The notes under the pieces are model-generated. The model did not search any database and was not told the origin of the DNA. It saw nothing but the letters and a program-made list of their open reading frames with translations. The position numbers and the translations under genes are program-made. From Corynebacterium crudilactis (GTDB lineage: Bacteria; Actinomycetota; Actinomycetes; Mycobacteriales; Mycobacteriaceae): DNA of 64,000 nt. Where the stretch lies: contig NZ_CP015622.1 in assembly GCF_001643015.1 (NCBI RefSeq), positions 1,315,358 to 1,379,357 on the forward strand, in the 5' to 3' direction. Below are positions 14,831 through 23,963 of this stretch, one piece after another (the stretch's first letter is position 1; every line of letters starts with the position of its first letter).

Positions 14831-16011
14831 GCCATCTCAACGAATTAATTGAAGTTCTTTGCCCTCACGGTGTCGATTATATTCCAATGTGGCAGATAAC
14901 AACTTGGGACAAAAAGTTTAACGCGGTAGACCGTGCGAAGCAGCCTGAAGTAAGGAAGTATGAATATCTGCTAGCTAGTGAAATTAAAGATCTCAATGTC
15001 AACGGAGGAGACGTTAAACTTCTAACGACTAACGAGTCGGACCTATGGACTACACAATTGGTAGCAGACAGGACTATTTACGACGCCGAGATTATAGCGA
15101 TTCCTTGGGGTGGCAATGCAATTGTCCAGCACTATAATGGCAAATTCATAACATCAGACAACCGCATAGCAATCGCGCGCAACCCTAAAGTCCTGGATAT
15201 GAAGTTCTTGTACTACTTCATCAGTAATCACCTCGATGTCCTCGCTACTTTCTACCGAGGTTCAGGTATTAAGCATCCAAATATGGCAAAAGTGTTGGAT
15301 TGGCCAATTCCAGTTCCACCTATCGAAGTGCAGCAGGAAATCGTTCGCATTCTCGACAACTTCACTGAGCTGGAAGCAGAGCTGGAAGCAGAGCTGGAAG
15401 CGCGGAAGAAGCAATATGACTATTACCGACAAGAACTCCTAAGCTTCGATGACGCTATTCCATTGCGGACGGTGGGTGAATTATGCGAAGTAACACGTGG
15501 TCGAGTGATGTCGAAGGACTATCTAGCGGCGAACGCAGGGCAGTATCCTGTTTACTCATCTCAGACCGCAAACAGTGGTATTTTCGGCTGGATTGATACC
15601 TATGATTATCAAGACGAGTCGATTACTTGGACGACAGATGGAGCTAATGCTGGGTCTGTTTTTTACCACATTGATAAGAAATTCAGTATTACTAATGTTT
15701 GCGGCTTACTGAGAATAAAGCCTGGTGCAGACGTTACTACTAAGTATCTTTATCATTGCCTGTCGATAATGACTAAGAGACATGTCTCGGCGGGAATGGG
15801 AAACCCAAAACTAATGAGCACTGCAATGAAAAAGATAAAAGTTCCTATTCCCTCACGAGCTGAGCAAGAGCGTGTGGTTAAAGTACTAGACAAGTTCGAT
15901 GCTCTCGTCAACGACCTCTCCTCCGGTCTCCCTGCCGAGATCGCTGCTCGTCGGAAGCAGTACGAGTACTACCGAGACCAGTTGCTGACCTTTAAGGAGC
16001 TAGCGTCATGA
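14827..16011 (+). CDS. hsdS: Type I restriction-modification specificity subunit HsdS, 394 aa
   Basis: Recognises the two halves of the bipartite DNA target. Two target-recognition domains (about 15-170 and 205-365) are each followed by a conserved helix (NFTELEAELEAELEARKKQY near residue 180, and a matching end AARRKQYEYYRDQLLTFKEL), as in two-repeat HsdS proteins. The central helix carries three ELEA repeats coded by a 12-bp tandem repeat. It overlaps hsdM by 4 bp and hsdR by 4 bp. Confidence 0.95.
   Translation: MSHLNELIEVLCPHGVDYIPMWQITTWDKKFNAVDRAKQPEVRKYEYLLASEIKDLNVNGGDVKLLTTNESDLWTTQLVADRTIYDAEIIAIPWGGNAIVQHYNGKFITSDNRIAIARNPKVLDMKFLYYFISNHLDVLATFYRGSGIKHPNMAKVLDWPIPVPPIEVQQEIVRILDNFTELEAELEAELEARKKQYDYYRQELLSFDDAIPLRTVGELCEVTRGRVMSKDYLAANAGQYPVYSSQTANSGIFGWIDTYDYQDESITWTTDGANAGSVFYHIDKKFSITNVCGLLRIKPGADVTTKYLYHCLSIMTKRHVSAGMGNPKLMSTAMKKIKVPIPSRAEQERVVKVLDKFDALVNDLSSGLPAEIAARRKQYEYYRDQLLTFKELAS
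15367..15402 (+). repeat. Three 12-bp tandem repeats in the hsdS spacer helix
   Basis: GAGCTGGAAGCA occurs three times in a row, with the last base G in the third copy, coding ELEA x3 in the helix that separates the two recognition domains. In EcoR124-type enzymes the number of equivalent tetrapeptide repeats sets the spacing of the two half-sites. Slippage here would change target spacing without breaking the frame. Confidence 0.85.
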
Positions 16012-19000
16012 GTGATTTAACTCCGCGTAAATATGACCCTATTGCCATCAGCAGCGAGAGCACGGTCGTTGCTGAATACGAGGCGGATAACAACAATGGA
16101 TCCGCTTACCAGTCGGAGGATCAGCTTGAAAAGGAGCTGATCCGACTACTGCAGTCTCAGGCGTATGAGTACCTGCCGATTACCTCCGAGTCTCAGCTGG
16201 AGGAGAATCTTCGCCAGCAGCTTGAGATCGTCAATCAAATCCAATTCTCGGATGTTGAGTGGAAGCAATTCTTCTCAGAGCGTATTGCCGGCAGCAACGA
16301 CGGCATCGTGGAAAAGACAGTACGAATCCATGAGGACCACATCCAGCTGCTTCGCCGCGATGATGGATCGACGAAGAACATCACGCTGATCGATAAAACC
16401 AGCATCCATAACAACCGTCTCCAGGTGATCAATCAATATGAGATCGCCCAGGGTGAGGGTGGGGCGAAGCATGCCAATCGCTATGACGTAACCATTCTCG
16501 TCAATGGGTTACCTATGGTGCATGTTGAGCTCAAGCGGCGTGGCGTAGATATCCGTGAGGCGTTTAACCAGATCAATCGCTACCAGAGGGAGAGCTTCTG
16601 GTCGGGTTCCGGACTCTTTGAGTATGTGCAGCTGTTCGTGATCAGTAACGGCACATTGACGAAGTACTATTCCAACACCACCCGTCAGCTTCACCTAGCC
16701 GAGGCTGCCGGTAAAGCCAGGGGTAAAAAAACCTCCAATAGTTTTGAATTCACCTCGTGGTGGGCGGATGCACAGAACAAACCTATTACGGATCTAACGG
16801 CGTTTGCCAAGACCTTCTTCGCCAAACACTCCTTACTTAACATCTTGACTAAGTACTGCGTCTTGACTGCGGACCGCACACTGATGGTGATGCGCCCGTA
16901 CCAGATTGTGGCTACCGAGCGAATCCTGCAGCGCATTGAGGTTGCAGATAACTACAAACGCCTGGGCACCATTGGCGCTGGTGGCTACATCTGGCACACC
17001 ACAGGCTCAGGCAAGACCTTAACGTCGTTTAAGACAGCTCAGCTGGCCTCGAAACTACCGAGCGTAGATAAGGTTTTATTTGTCGTGGATCGCAAAGACC
17101 TCGACTACCAAACTATGCGTGAATATGACCGCTTTGAGAAGGGTGCTGCCAACTCCAATACCTCAACAGCGGTGCTGAAGAAGCAGCTGGAGGATCCGAA
17201 CGCCCGGATCATTATTACCACCATCCAGAAGCTCTCCACCTTCATCAGCGGGAACAAGGGCCATTCGATCTACAACGGGCATGTGGTCATTGTTTTCGAT
17301 GAGTGCCATCGTTCCCAGTTCGGGGATATGCACCAGGCGATTACCAAGGCTTTTAACAAGTACAACCTGTTTGGGTTTACCGGTACGCCGATCTTCGCGG
17401 AGAACGCTGGCAGTAGTGGCAAGCCACAGCTGCGGACAACTGAACAGGTCTTCGGTGAGAAGCTGCACACCTACACCATCGTTGATGCCATCACTGATAA
17501 GAACGTGCTGCCGTTTCGGATTGATTACGTCAATACTGTCAAGGTCGGCAACGTCGTTGACAAGCAGGTTTCCGCCATTGATACGGAGAAAGCGCTGCTG
17601 TCTGAAAAGCGCATTCGTGAGATCGTGAAGTACACGCTTGAACACTTCGATCAGAAGACCAAGCGCTCTAGTAGCTACCAGCATTCGATTATCTCCAATG
17701 TTGCTCAGGTCGCCGGCGGCAAGAACAAGATTATTGAAGAGAAAAGTCGTAGTCGCGTCCGAGGTTTTAACGCGATCTTTGCTACCGCCTCCATCGATGC
17801 AGCCAAGCGCTACTATTTAGAGTTTGCTCGTCAGCAAGACGGTCTGTTGCCGGATCAGCGTCTGAAGATCGGGGTGATCTTCTCCTATGCTGCTAATGAG
17901 GCAGAGAGTGAGGACTATCTCGATGAGGAAGGCTTTGAGACCAGTGGTTTGGATGCATCATCGCGAGACTTCCTGGAGTCGGCGATTGCTGACTACAACC
18001 AGATGTTCGGGACGAGCTATGACACCTCTTCGGATAAGTTCCAGAACTATTACAAGGACCTTTCACTCCGGTTGAAGAACCGCGAGCTGGACATGGTCAT
18101 CGTGGTCAATATGTTCCTCACCGGTTTCGACGCCACCACCTTGAACACGTTGTGGGTGGATAAGAACCTGAAGTCTCATGGCCTGATTCAGGCTTACTCG
18201 CGTACTAACCGTATCCTGAACTCAGTCAAGACTTACGGCAACATTGTCAGCTTCCGCGATTTGGAAGAGCAGACCAATGATGCGATTGCGCTTTTTGGTA
18301 ATAAGGATGCTCGGGGAGTGGTGCTACTTAAGCCATACCGCGAGTATTACGACGAGTATGCCGAGAAGGTCGGCGATCTACTCGATGACTTCCCTCTGGG
18401 AATGCAGATTGTTGGAGAGCAGAAGCAAAAAGAGTTCATCGCGCTGTATGGTGCGGTGCTACGACTGCAGAACATTCTCACCTCGTTTGATGATTTCCAG
18501 GGCAACGCTATCCTGACCGAGCGTCAGGACCAGGATTACCGCAGCGTCTACCTCAACTTCTACGCTGAGTACCGCAAGGATGCGGACGCTGAGAAGGAAG
18601 AGATTAATGATGATGTTGTTTTCGAAATTGAGCTGATCAAGCAGGTCGAGATCAATGTCGACTACATCCTCATGCTGGTGCAGAAGTACCGCGAGCAGCG
18701 TGGTGACGGTGACGATAAGGAGATCCGAGCGGAAATCTCCCGGGCGGTGGATGCCAGCCCGAGCCTGCGCAACAAGAAGGACTTGGTTGAAGCCTTTGTC
18801 GATTCAGTTTCAGCCAGTGGCGAGATTGACGAGGAGTGGCGCGTGTTTATCGCAGTTCGAAAGGAAGTGGAGCTCTCCCACATCATTGAAGACGAGAGCC
18901 TCAAGCCGGCTGAGACGAAGGTCTTCGTTGAGACGGCCTTCCGTGATGGAGCGATCCAGACTTCGGGTACAGCTGTAACAAGGATCCTGCCGCCGGTTTC

Positions 19001-19115
19001 TCGCTTCGCGCCGACTGGAGGCCACGGGGAAAAGAAGAGCCGTGTACTCAAAAAGCTCGGGGAATTCTTTGATCGGTTCTTCGGGTTAAGTAGCGGAGGT
19101 CCCGATGCTACTTAA
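16008..19115 (+). CDS. hsdR: Type I restriction endonuclease subunit HsdR, 1035 aa
   Basis: ATP-driven translocase and nuclease of the type I complex. The N-terminal nuclease core shows NRYDV near residue 158, HVELKRRG near 173 and a QINRYQ motif after it, which is the PD-(D/E)xK arrangement of HsdR. The SF2 motor has Walker A TTGSGKT near residue 331, DECHRSQ near 431 and FTGTP near 458, with a helicase C-terminal half and a helical HsdM-binding tail. Full length. It overlaps hsdS by 4 bp and the next gene by 11 bp. Confidence 0.96.
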   Translation: MSDLTPRKYDPIAISSESTVVAEYEADNNNGSAYQSEDQLEKELIRLLQSQAYEYLPITSESQLEENLRQQLEIVNQIQFSDVEWKQFFSERIAGSNDGIVEKTVRIHEDHIQLLRRDDGSTKNITLIDKTSIHNNRLQVINQYEIAQGEGGAKHANRYDVTILVNGLPMVHVELKRRGVDIREAFNQINRYQRESFWSGSGLFEYVQLFVISNGTLTKYYSNTTRQLHLAEAAGKARGKKTSNSFEFTSWWADAQNKPITDLTAFAKTFFAKHSLLNILTKYCVLTADRTLMVMRPYQIVATERILQRIEVADNYKRLGTIGAGGYIWHTTGSGKTLTSFKTAQLASKLPSVDKVLFVVDRKDLDYQTMREYDRFEKGAANSNTSTAVLKKQLEDPNARIIITTIQKLSTFISGNKGHSIYNGHVVIVFDECHRSQFGDMHQAITKAFNKYNLFGFTGTPIFAENAGSSGKPQLRTTEQVFGEKLHTYTIVDAITDKNVLPFRIDYVNTVKVGNVVDKQVSAIDTEKALLSEKRIREIVKYTLEHFDQKTKRSSSYQHSIISNVAQVAGGKNKIIEEKSRSRVRGFNAIFATASIDAAKRYYLEFARQQDGLLPDQRLKIGVIFSYAANEAESEDYLDEEGFETSGLDASSRDFLESAIADYNQMFGTSYDTSSDKFQNYYKDLSLRLKNRELDMVIVVNMFLTGFDATTLNTLWVDKNLKSHGLIQAYSRTNRILNSVKTYGNIVSFRDLEEQTNDAIALFGNKDARGVVLLKPYREYYDEYAEKVGDLLDDFPLGMQIVGEQKQKEFIALYGAVLRLQNILTSFDDFQGNAILTERQDQDYRSVYLNFYAEYRKDADAEKEEINDDVVFEIELIKQVEINVDYILMLVQKYREQRGDGDDKEIRAEISRAVDASPSLRNKKDLVEAFVDSVSASGEIDEEWRVFIAVRKEVELSHIIEDESLKPAETKVFVETAFRDGAIQTSGTAVTRILPPVSRFAPTGGHGEKKSRVLKKLGEFFDRFFGLSSGGPDAT

Positions 19116-21222
19116 ACGCCTCTCCGTAGATGGGTTTCGACACTTCAGCGGTCAAGAATTATTGTTTGAATCAGGGACAACTGTGTTGGCCGGAGCCAAT
19201 AACAGCGGAAAGACATCTCTAATTGACCTGCTCAGGGTAACGCTTAAAGCCGGAAGTGACTTTGGAATCGAGGATTTCAATGCTACCGAGCGACACATTT
19301 GGTCTCAGGAAATTCTTGCCGCATTCATTGAGGGGGATGAAAAAGTCAAGGAGGTACTCTCAGAAGGAAATCTGAAAGAAAACTCTCCTAAGATCAAAGT
19401 CTATTTTGAAGTGGAATATGATCCGGAGAAGGATGACATCAGGGAATTTGCAGATTTCTTGATGGATCTAGATCTATCCCAGAACTCTTTCTACTTTGTT
19501 TACACTTTTGAACCTCGTATAGACCTCCTTCAAACCAGTCTCGAGAAGCTAAGCATTGACATACAGACAGCAATTAGCGAAAAGAAATGGACGACGCTGC
19601 CGGAAACTGGACAAGATTTGCGGATCGTTCGCGCATTACAATCGCGCCTCTGCAAAGTATTCCACGAGGCATGCACCCCACAAGTTGCCTTTTCAGACAG
19701 TACTTTCCAAAGCAATATAAAGATGGAACGGACGCGTTTTCAAAGCTTGTTCAATATGCATCTTGTTAAAGCATCGCGTCCCCTTGACGATACAATTGAC
19801 GACAAATCCGGTGCTATGAGCGCGAAGTTTGTCAAAGCAATGAAGGGAGATAAAGACTGGGATAAGGTCATCAATTCGCTTCCCGAAAGTGTAATCGATG
19901 CGATTGAACAAGCCGGCATCGGCGGGGTTGCAACTGAAGCCGCGATTCAGAGCTTAAATGAAACCATTAAATCTATATCAGAAACTAACGGTCAGGCTCG
20001 GGCTGATATTTTTCTAGATTTTCAACTGTCGGAGGCAGACGCATTGCTAATCGTAGCAAAAGCTCTGCAGGCCCGATACTTGGGTGAAGGCCTCCCGTTA
20101 AGTGAAAACTCTCAAGGTCTGGGTTATAGCAACCTAATGATTTTACATCTTGAACTAGAGGCATTTCTGCGAGCTGCAAACCAGCCCGAGAACACTTATT
20201 TGGTCAACCTAGTTGTAGTCGAAGAGCCTGAATCGCACATGCATCCTCAAATGCAAAATGCTTTCATTAAACACCTTTTTCGAAAGGTCGAGGAAAGCGC
20301 GCGGTTTCAAGCATTGGTTACTACCCACTCAAGCGAGATAGTGCGTTCCAGTAGTATTCGGTATTTACGAGCTTTAAAGGTGTTCGGTGGAAATGCGAAT
20401 ATTATAGACCTTCAGAAGTTCCATTCTGAGTATGTCGCGTCGAAATTACCGGAAGAACAGCGGCTCTTTAGCCTCCTGTACTCAATTAACTTTGCAGATG
20501 TGTTATTTGCCGACAAGGTCGTCATGTACGAGGGGGATACCGAAAGGATGTACTTCCAAGCATTGATCCAGGAGAGCCCTTCTCTTGCAAAACTTAGATC
20601 ACAGTATGTCTCGTACGTTCAAGTCGGCGGAGCTCACGCTCACGTTTATCTGCCTCTTATTGTGGATACCTTGAAAATCAAGACTGTCATAATTACAGAT
20701 ATTGACTACAAAAATGGAGCCACTGCTTCGACACCGGATAAAATACAGCAACTTGAAACTTCGAATGCGACGCTGAATTTCCTATTCGCGCAATCGGTGC
20801 CGCCAGCTGATCGAGCTGAGGACGGTAAAAGTGAACGGCCGCCTCTCCTTGGTGAAATTTTTGCACGGAAAGACAACACAGAGAAAATAGCCCTTTTTGA
20901 TGAGCGGCCAAATCTTGCGGTTAGTTTTCAGTCCGAGGCTGAAGGCTTCGCTCGAACGCTGGAAGAGGCGGTACTTTCCAAGCTAAATAATCTAGAGGTG
21001 TGGAAGCTTCAAACTCGCCAATGGTGGTCAGATTATCGAAAAAATTCCGAGCTCGATTTTTCAATCCCAAATAAAAAACCCAGTATTTCCATCCGTGAAA
21101 TAGTAGTGTCCACTTCAAATAAAAAGACTGATTTCATGTATTCGCTGATACTGGGAGCGAATTTTCACCAGAAAGCGCCAGACTATGTTACTGATGCTTT
21201 GGGATGGTTAAGTGATGTCTAG
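19105..21222 (+). CDS. gajA: OLD-family ATPase/TOPRIM nuclease, Gabija GajA-like, 705 aa
   Basis: The ABC-type ATPase half has Walker A GANNSGKTS near residue 30 and Walker B VVVEEPESHMHP near 370, followed by TTHSSEIV. The C-terminal TOPRIM nuclease has YEGDTERMY near residue 475 and TDIDYKNG near 532, the acidic residues that bind metal. In Gabija, GajA is a sequence-specific nickase held off by nucleotides and released during phage infection. It is longer than the Bacillus GajA (roughly 580 aa). It overlaps hsdR by 11 bp and the next gene by 8 bp, so it is translated with the RM genes. Confidence 0.85.
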   Translation: MLLKRLSVDGFRHFSGQELLFESGTTVLAGANNSGKTSLIDLLRVTLKAGSDFGIEDFNATERHIWSQEILAAFIEGDEKVKEVLSEGNLKENSPKIKVYFEVEYDPEKDDIREFADFLMDLDLSQNSFYFVYTFEPRIDLLQTSLEKLSIDIQTAISEKKWTTLPETGQDLRIVRALQSRLCKVFHEACTPQVAFSDSTFQSNIKMERTRFQSLFNMHLVKASRPLDDTIDDKSGAMSAKFVKAMKGDKDWDKVINSLPESVIDAIEQAGIGGVATEAAIQSLNETIKSISETNGQARADIFLDFQLSEADALLIVAKALQARYLGEGLPLSENSQGLGYSNLMILHLELEAFLRAANQPENTYLVNLVVVEEPESHMHPQMQNAFIKHLFRKVEESARFQALVTTHSSEIVRSSSIRYLRALKVFGGNANIIDLQKFHSEYVASKLPEEQRLFSLLYSINFADVLFADKVVMYEGDTERMYFQALIQESPSLAKLRSQYVSYVQVGGAHAHVYLPLIVDTLKIKTVIITDIDYKNGATASTPDKIQQLETSNATLNFLFAQSVPPADRAEDGKSERPPLLGEIFARKDNTEKIALFDERPNLAVSFQSEAEGFARTLEEAVLSKLNNLEVWKLQTRQWWSDYRKNSELDFSIPNKKPSISIREIVVSTSNKKTDFMYSLILGANFHQKAPDYVTDALGWLSDV

Positions 21223-23137
21223 GTTTAAGATATTCAACGCACCCGCTGGTAGTGGAAAGAGTACTGAGATCAAAGCCCGGGTGCGTGAATGGTCTGATCA
21301 ATTTCCTCGAGATCATATGCTGTGTGTAACCTACACCAACCGCGCAGCAGATGAACTCAAGGCAGGAATCAGCGCTGACAATGTCGATGTTTCAACCATT
21401 CACTCCTTCTTGGCAGAATTCATGGAGCCTATGTTCGTGCTACCTGAAATTGTCGATCTGTACCTTGAAGTTTACAGAAAAGATATCGAAAATCGGATTG
21501 CGAACCAGGAGAATTGGCCTCATATCGAAAAAAGCAACGCAAAATATAGAGAGAAGCTTGGGGAGCCACTAACATTCAAACTAATCGGCGAATCGATCAA
21601 AACTCTTCACTATAATGAGATGCAGTTTAACTCGCCGCTCGCAGGCGGTTTATCTCATAATGATCTGCTTTCGTTCGCCGCTATTTGTGCGGAGAGCTTT
21701 CCAGCATTGCGAAAGCGGATCAGTTCAAAATACCAGCAAATAATCATCGATGAATATCAAGATACAAGCGCGGGCGTCTTGGAGTTCTTCGTGGATGCAG
21801 TTAGCGAATCAGAGACATCTTTACATCTCTATGGTGATCCTATGCAGCAGATCTATCAACTGAGTTCGGATCGCCTTAGGTCTATCCTTGATCGGTTTGA
21901 GGCGGATAAGCGAACCATCATCAACTACAGGTCGTCATCTGCGATTGTTAAATCTCTAAATCGGATATATAACGACCCATCCCTCGAGCAAGAAGCCGAC
22001 GACAAGGTAAAGTCTTCTTTACCAAGAATCCACTTGACTAACAGTCCTCTGGAGATGGTAAATGATATCGCAGACGAGGAAACCCTAGTGCTGAGTGTCC
22101 GGAATATGACGATATTTGACAATATAGGGGCGACAGCCCTTTTTAAAGCGTTCGATTCAATGCCTGACCATAACTATAGCTCTAGGTACCGCGCACTGGA
22201 TGTTCTCATGGAGCCGCGTTGGCTTGAAGTAAAAAATTCGCTCTTGCAATTGATGTTCGGGATTCTCTACCTCGAAGACTCCTACAAGAAATTTGAGTAT
22301 GGCGAAATCATCCAGGCGTTGAGGAAACATTCTTCCATATTCGGTTTTCTCTCCATACAGAATCATTCTGATAAAGGTAGATTGAGGCAAGAGCTGGAAG
22401 ACTTATTTGAGTTCGTTGGTTCCGATGAAGTAACGATACGTCAGGTCATACTATACCTAGTTTCAGCGGGTCATTTAAAAGCTTCGATCGCGGGGGAGTA
22501 CCTAGAAAATGAGGATTATTACCCTGTTCTTGAAGTTCCATACCTGCAAGTGCGAAAAATGTATCTGTTCAACCAACGTCCGAACTGGTCCACCCAGCAT
22601 GGCGTTAAGGGTGAAAGCCATAACAGAGTTATTTTCCTGGCAGAAAACAGTACCGGAACACCCTCTGTCCATATCGATAAACTCTTCAATCTTTGGTCAG
22701 TAATTCCCTTCAACCTCCACATGCTAGAAGAGACTTACGTGAAAATTTCGGCACAGTTCGAACAATCTCGCGAAAAGGCTGCCGATTATTTCGATAATCC
22801 TCGTAAGAGTTCTTACGATAAAAACGCAGATGTGATCATTACTGAAGCGAGGTCAATTGTAGCGACTTACTCTCATTTGCCCTTATTTAAGTTGCTTTAC
22901 GGTGAGGTTTTTGACACCTATTTTAATAAGTTAAATACAAGTTCTGCATCAAAGCTTTTTAAAGTTTCGGCTATAGAAGGATTGCTAACGGCCTATCGCC
23001 TTTTTTATGTAGGTTGTTCACGAGCGAGACAAAATCTGGATGTAATTGTTAATGCCGAGAAAATCGTCGACAGTCAGGCATTCTCTCGCAAGTTCGAAAA
23101 CCTTGGGTTTGAAGTTATATCCCATAATGATTTATAG
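21215..23137 (+). CDS. gajB: UvrD-like helicase, Gabija GajB-like, 640 aa
   Basis: SF1A helicase with Walker A APAGSGKST at residues 9-17, TYTNRAADELK, Walker B IDEYQDTS near 179, GDPMQQIYQ, YRSS near 234 and a C-terminal FYVGCSRAR near 598. An OLD-type nuclease followed directly by a UvrD-type helicase is the Gabija signature. GajB is thought to sense DNA ends and activate or support GajA. It is longer than the Bacillus protein (about 490 aa). I prefer the ATG at 21215 over the GTG one codon earlier. Confidence 0.85.
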   Translation: MSRFKIFNAPAGSGKSTEIKARVREWSDQFPRDHMLCVTYTNRAADELKAGISADNVDVSTIHSFLAEFMEPMFVLPEIVDLYLEVYRKDIENRIANQENWPHIEKSNAKYREKLGEPLTFKLIGESIKTLHYNEMQFNSPLAGGLSHNDLLSFAAICAESFPALRKRISSKYQQIIIDEYQDTSAGVLEFFVDAVSESETSLHLYGDPMQQIYQLSSDRLRSILDRFEADKRTIINYRSSSAIVKSLNRIYNDPSLEQEADDKVKSSLPRIHLTNSPLEMVNDIADEETLVLSVRNMTIFDNIGATALFKAFDSMPDHNYSSRYRALDVLMEPRWLEVKNSLLQLMFGILYLEDSYKKFEYGEIIQALRKHSSIFGFLSIQNHSDKGRLRQELEDLFEFVGSDEVTIRQVILYLVSAGHLKASIAGEYLENEDYYPVLEVPYLQVRKMYLFNQRPNWSTQHGVKGESHNRVIFLAENSTGTPSVHIDKLFNLWSVIPFNLHMLEETYVKISAQFEQSREKAADYFDNPRKSSYDKNADVIITEARSIVATYSHLPLFKLLYGEVFDTYFNKLNTSSASKLFKVSAIEGLLTAYRLFYVGCSRARQNLDVIVNAEKIVDSQAFSRKFENLGFEVISHNDL

Positions 23138-23183
23138 CTAAATTGCATCAATTTTATTGGAAAAGTTATATAGGGATACTCAA

Positions 23184-23963
23184 ATGGTAGAGAAAAAGCA
23201 GAAGCAATCATCAATTATTAAAGTAGTATATTTCGACCAGGACACGGCGTCTGACTACTTGGATATTGCTGCAGGAGGAAATCTTGAAGTAATTAAAGAA
23301 GGTATACGTAAACGCGCTGATGAAACCCAAATTAATGTAGAAGCGAGTCTCATTGCTAAATTGAGCTGGCTGCCTTTCTTAGGAGGTTCGGGCGAACTCA
23401 GGAGCGGAGCAGAAGCTTCCTTGGCGGGAGAAAGTGTGCTGAGTAAGACGCTTTCAAATACGATTTTAACTGATTATTTAAACGCGGCGAGCGAAAGCTT
23501 GCAGATTAATAAACTGAGGGGATTTCGAGTTTATCCAGCAGAAAATTCGATGGCTTTTATGAAGATGTTCACGCCATACATGATAGCTGCCCGTACGGAA
23601 GACGCTGATTTTAATATTGCGTTAATGGATGAGGCGCTCGAAAAGGCCAAGGGTTATTACGAACTCATTGGCGAAGACGACAATCGCAAGAAAATTGTAT
23701 TGCGATTTAACATTCGTGCCTTTCGGAACAGTTACGGGCTCTCGGACCTCTCACGAATGAACCTAGTTTTTCATGGAATTAAGGTCGGTCATACTACGGA
23801 GCTGAGTTTAAGTATCGAGTCGGAATTAGCCCAAAACTCCTCCCCGGATCTCAAACTCGCTAGCTTCATCGAAGAACCGCACTCTGATTCATCCGGAGTC
23901 TCTGGCGACAACAAGCTGCCGGTTTACGACATCATCCTGGCCGGTGTAGAGAGCGGTGCGTAA
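23184..23963 (+). CDS. DUF6414-like protein of unknown function, 259 aa
   Basis: Begins MVEKKQKQSSIIKVVYFDQD, followed by TASDYLDIAAGGNLEVI. This pattern, a short beta strand ending in YFD and an asexual-looking SDYL segment, resembles the poorly described DUF6414 family from memory. A Gly/Ala-rich amphipathic stretch (WLPFLGGSGELRSGAEASLA) follows near residues 60-80, and a conserved-looking LRGFRVYPAENSM near 115. No catalytic motif is seen. I start at the ATG with TAGGGA upstream, 46 bp after gajB. The stop and the next start share a base (TAATG), so it is coupled to the AAA+ gene. Confidence 0.62.
   Translation: MVEKKQKQSSIIKVVYFDQDTASDYLDIAAGGNLEVIKEGIRKRADETQINVEASLIAKLSWLPFLGGSGELRSGAEASLAGESVLSKTLSNTILTDYLNAASESLQINKLRGFRVYPAENSMAFMKMFTPYMIAARTEDADFNIALMDEALEKAKGYYELIGEDDNRKKIVLRFNIRAFRNSYGLSDLSRMNLVFHGIKVGHTTELSLSIESELAQNSSPDLKLASFIEEPHSDSSGVSGDNKLPVYDIILAGVESGA

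Noticed and set aside
13262..19115. Phage origin for the RM operon
   Set aside because: No phage structural or replication gene is present in the window.
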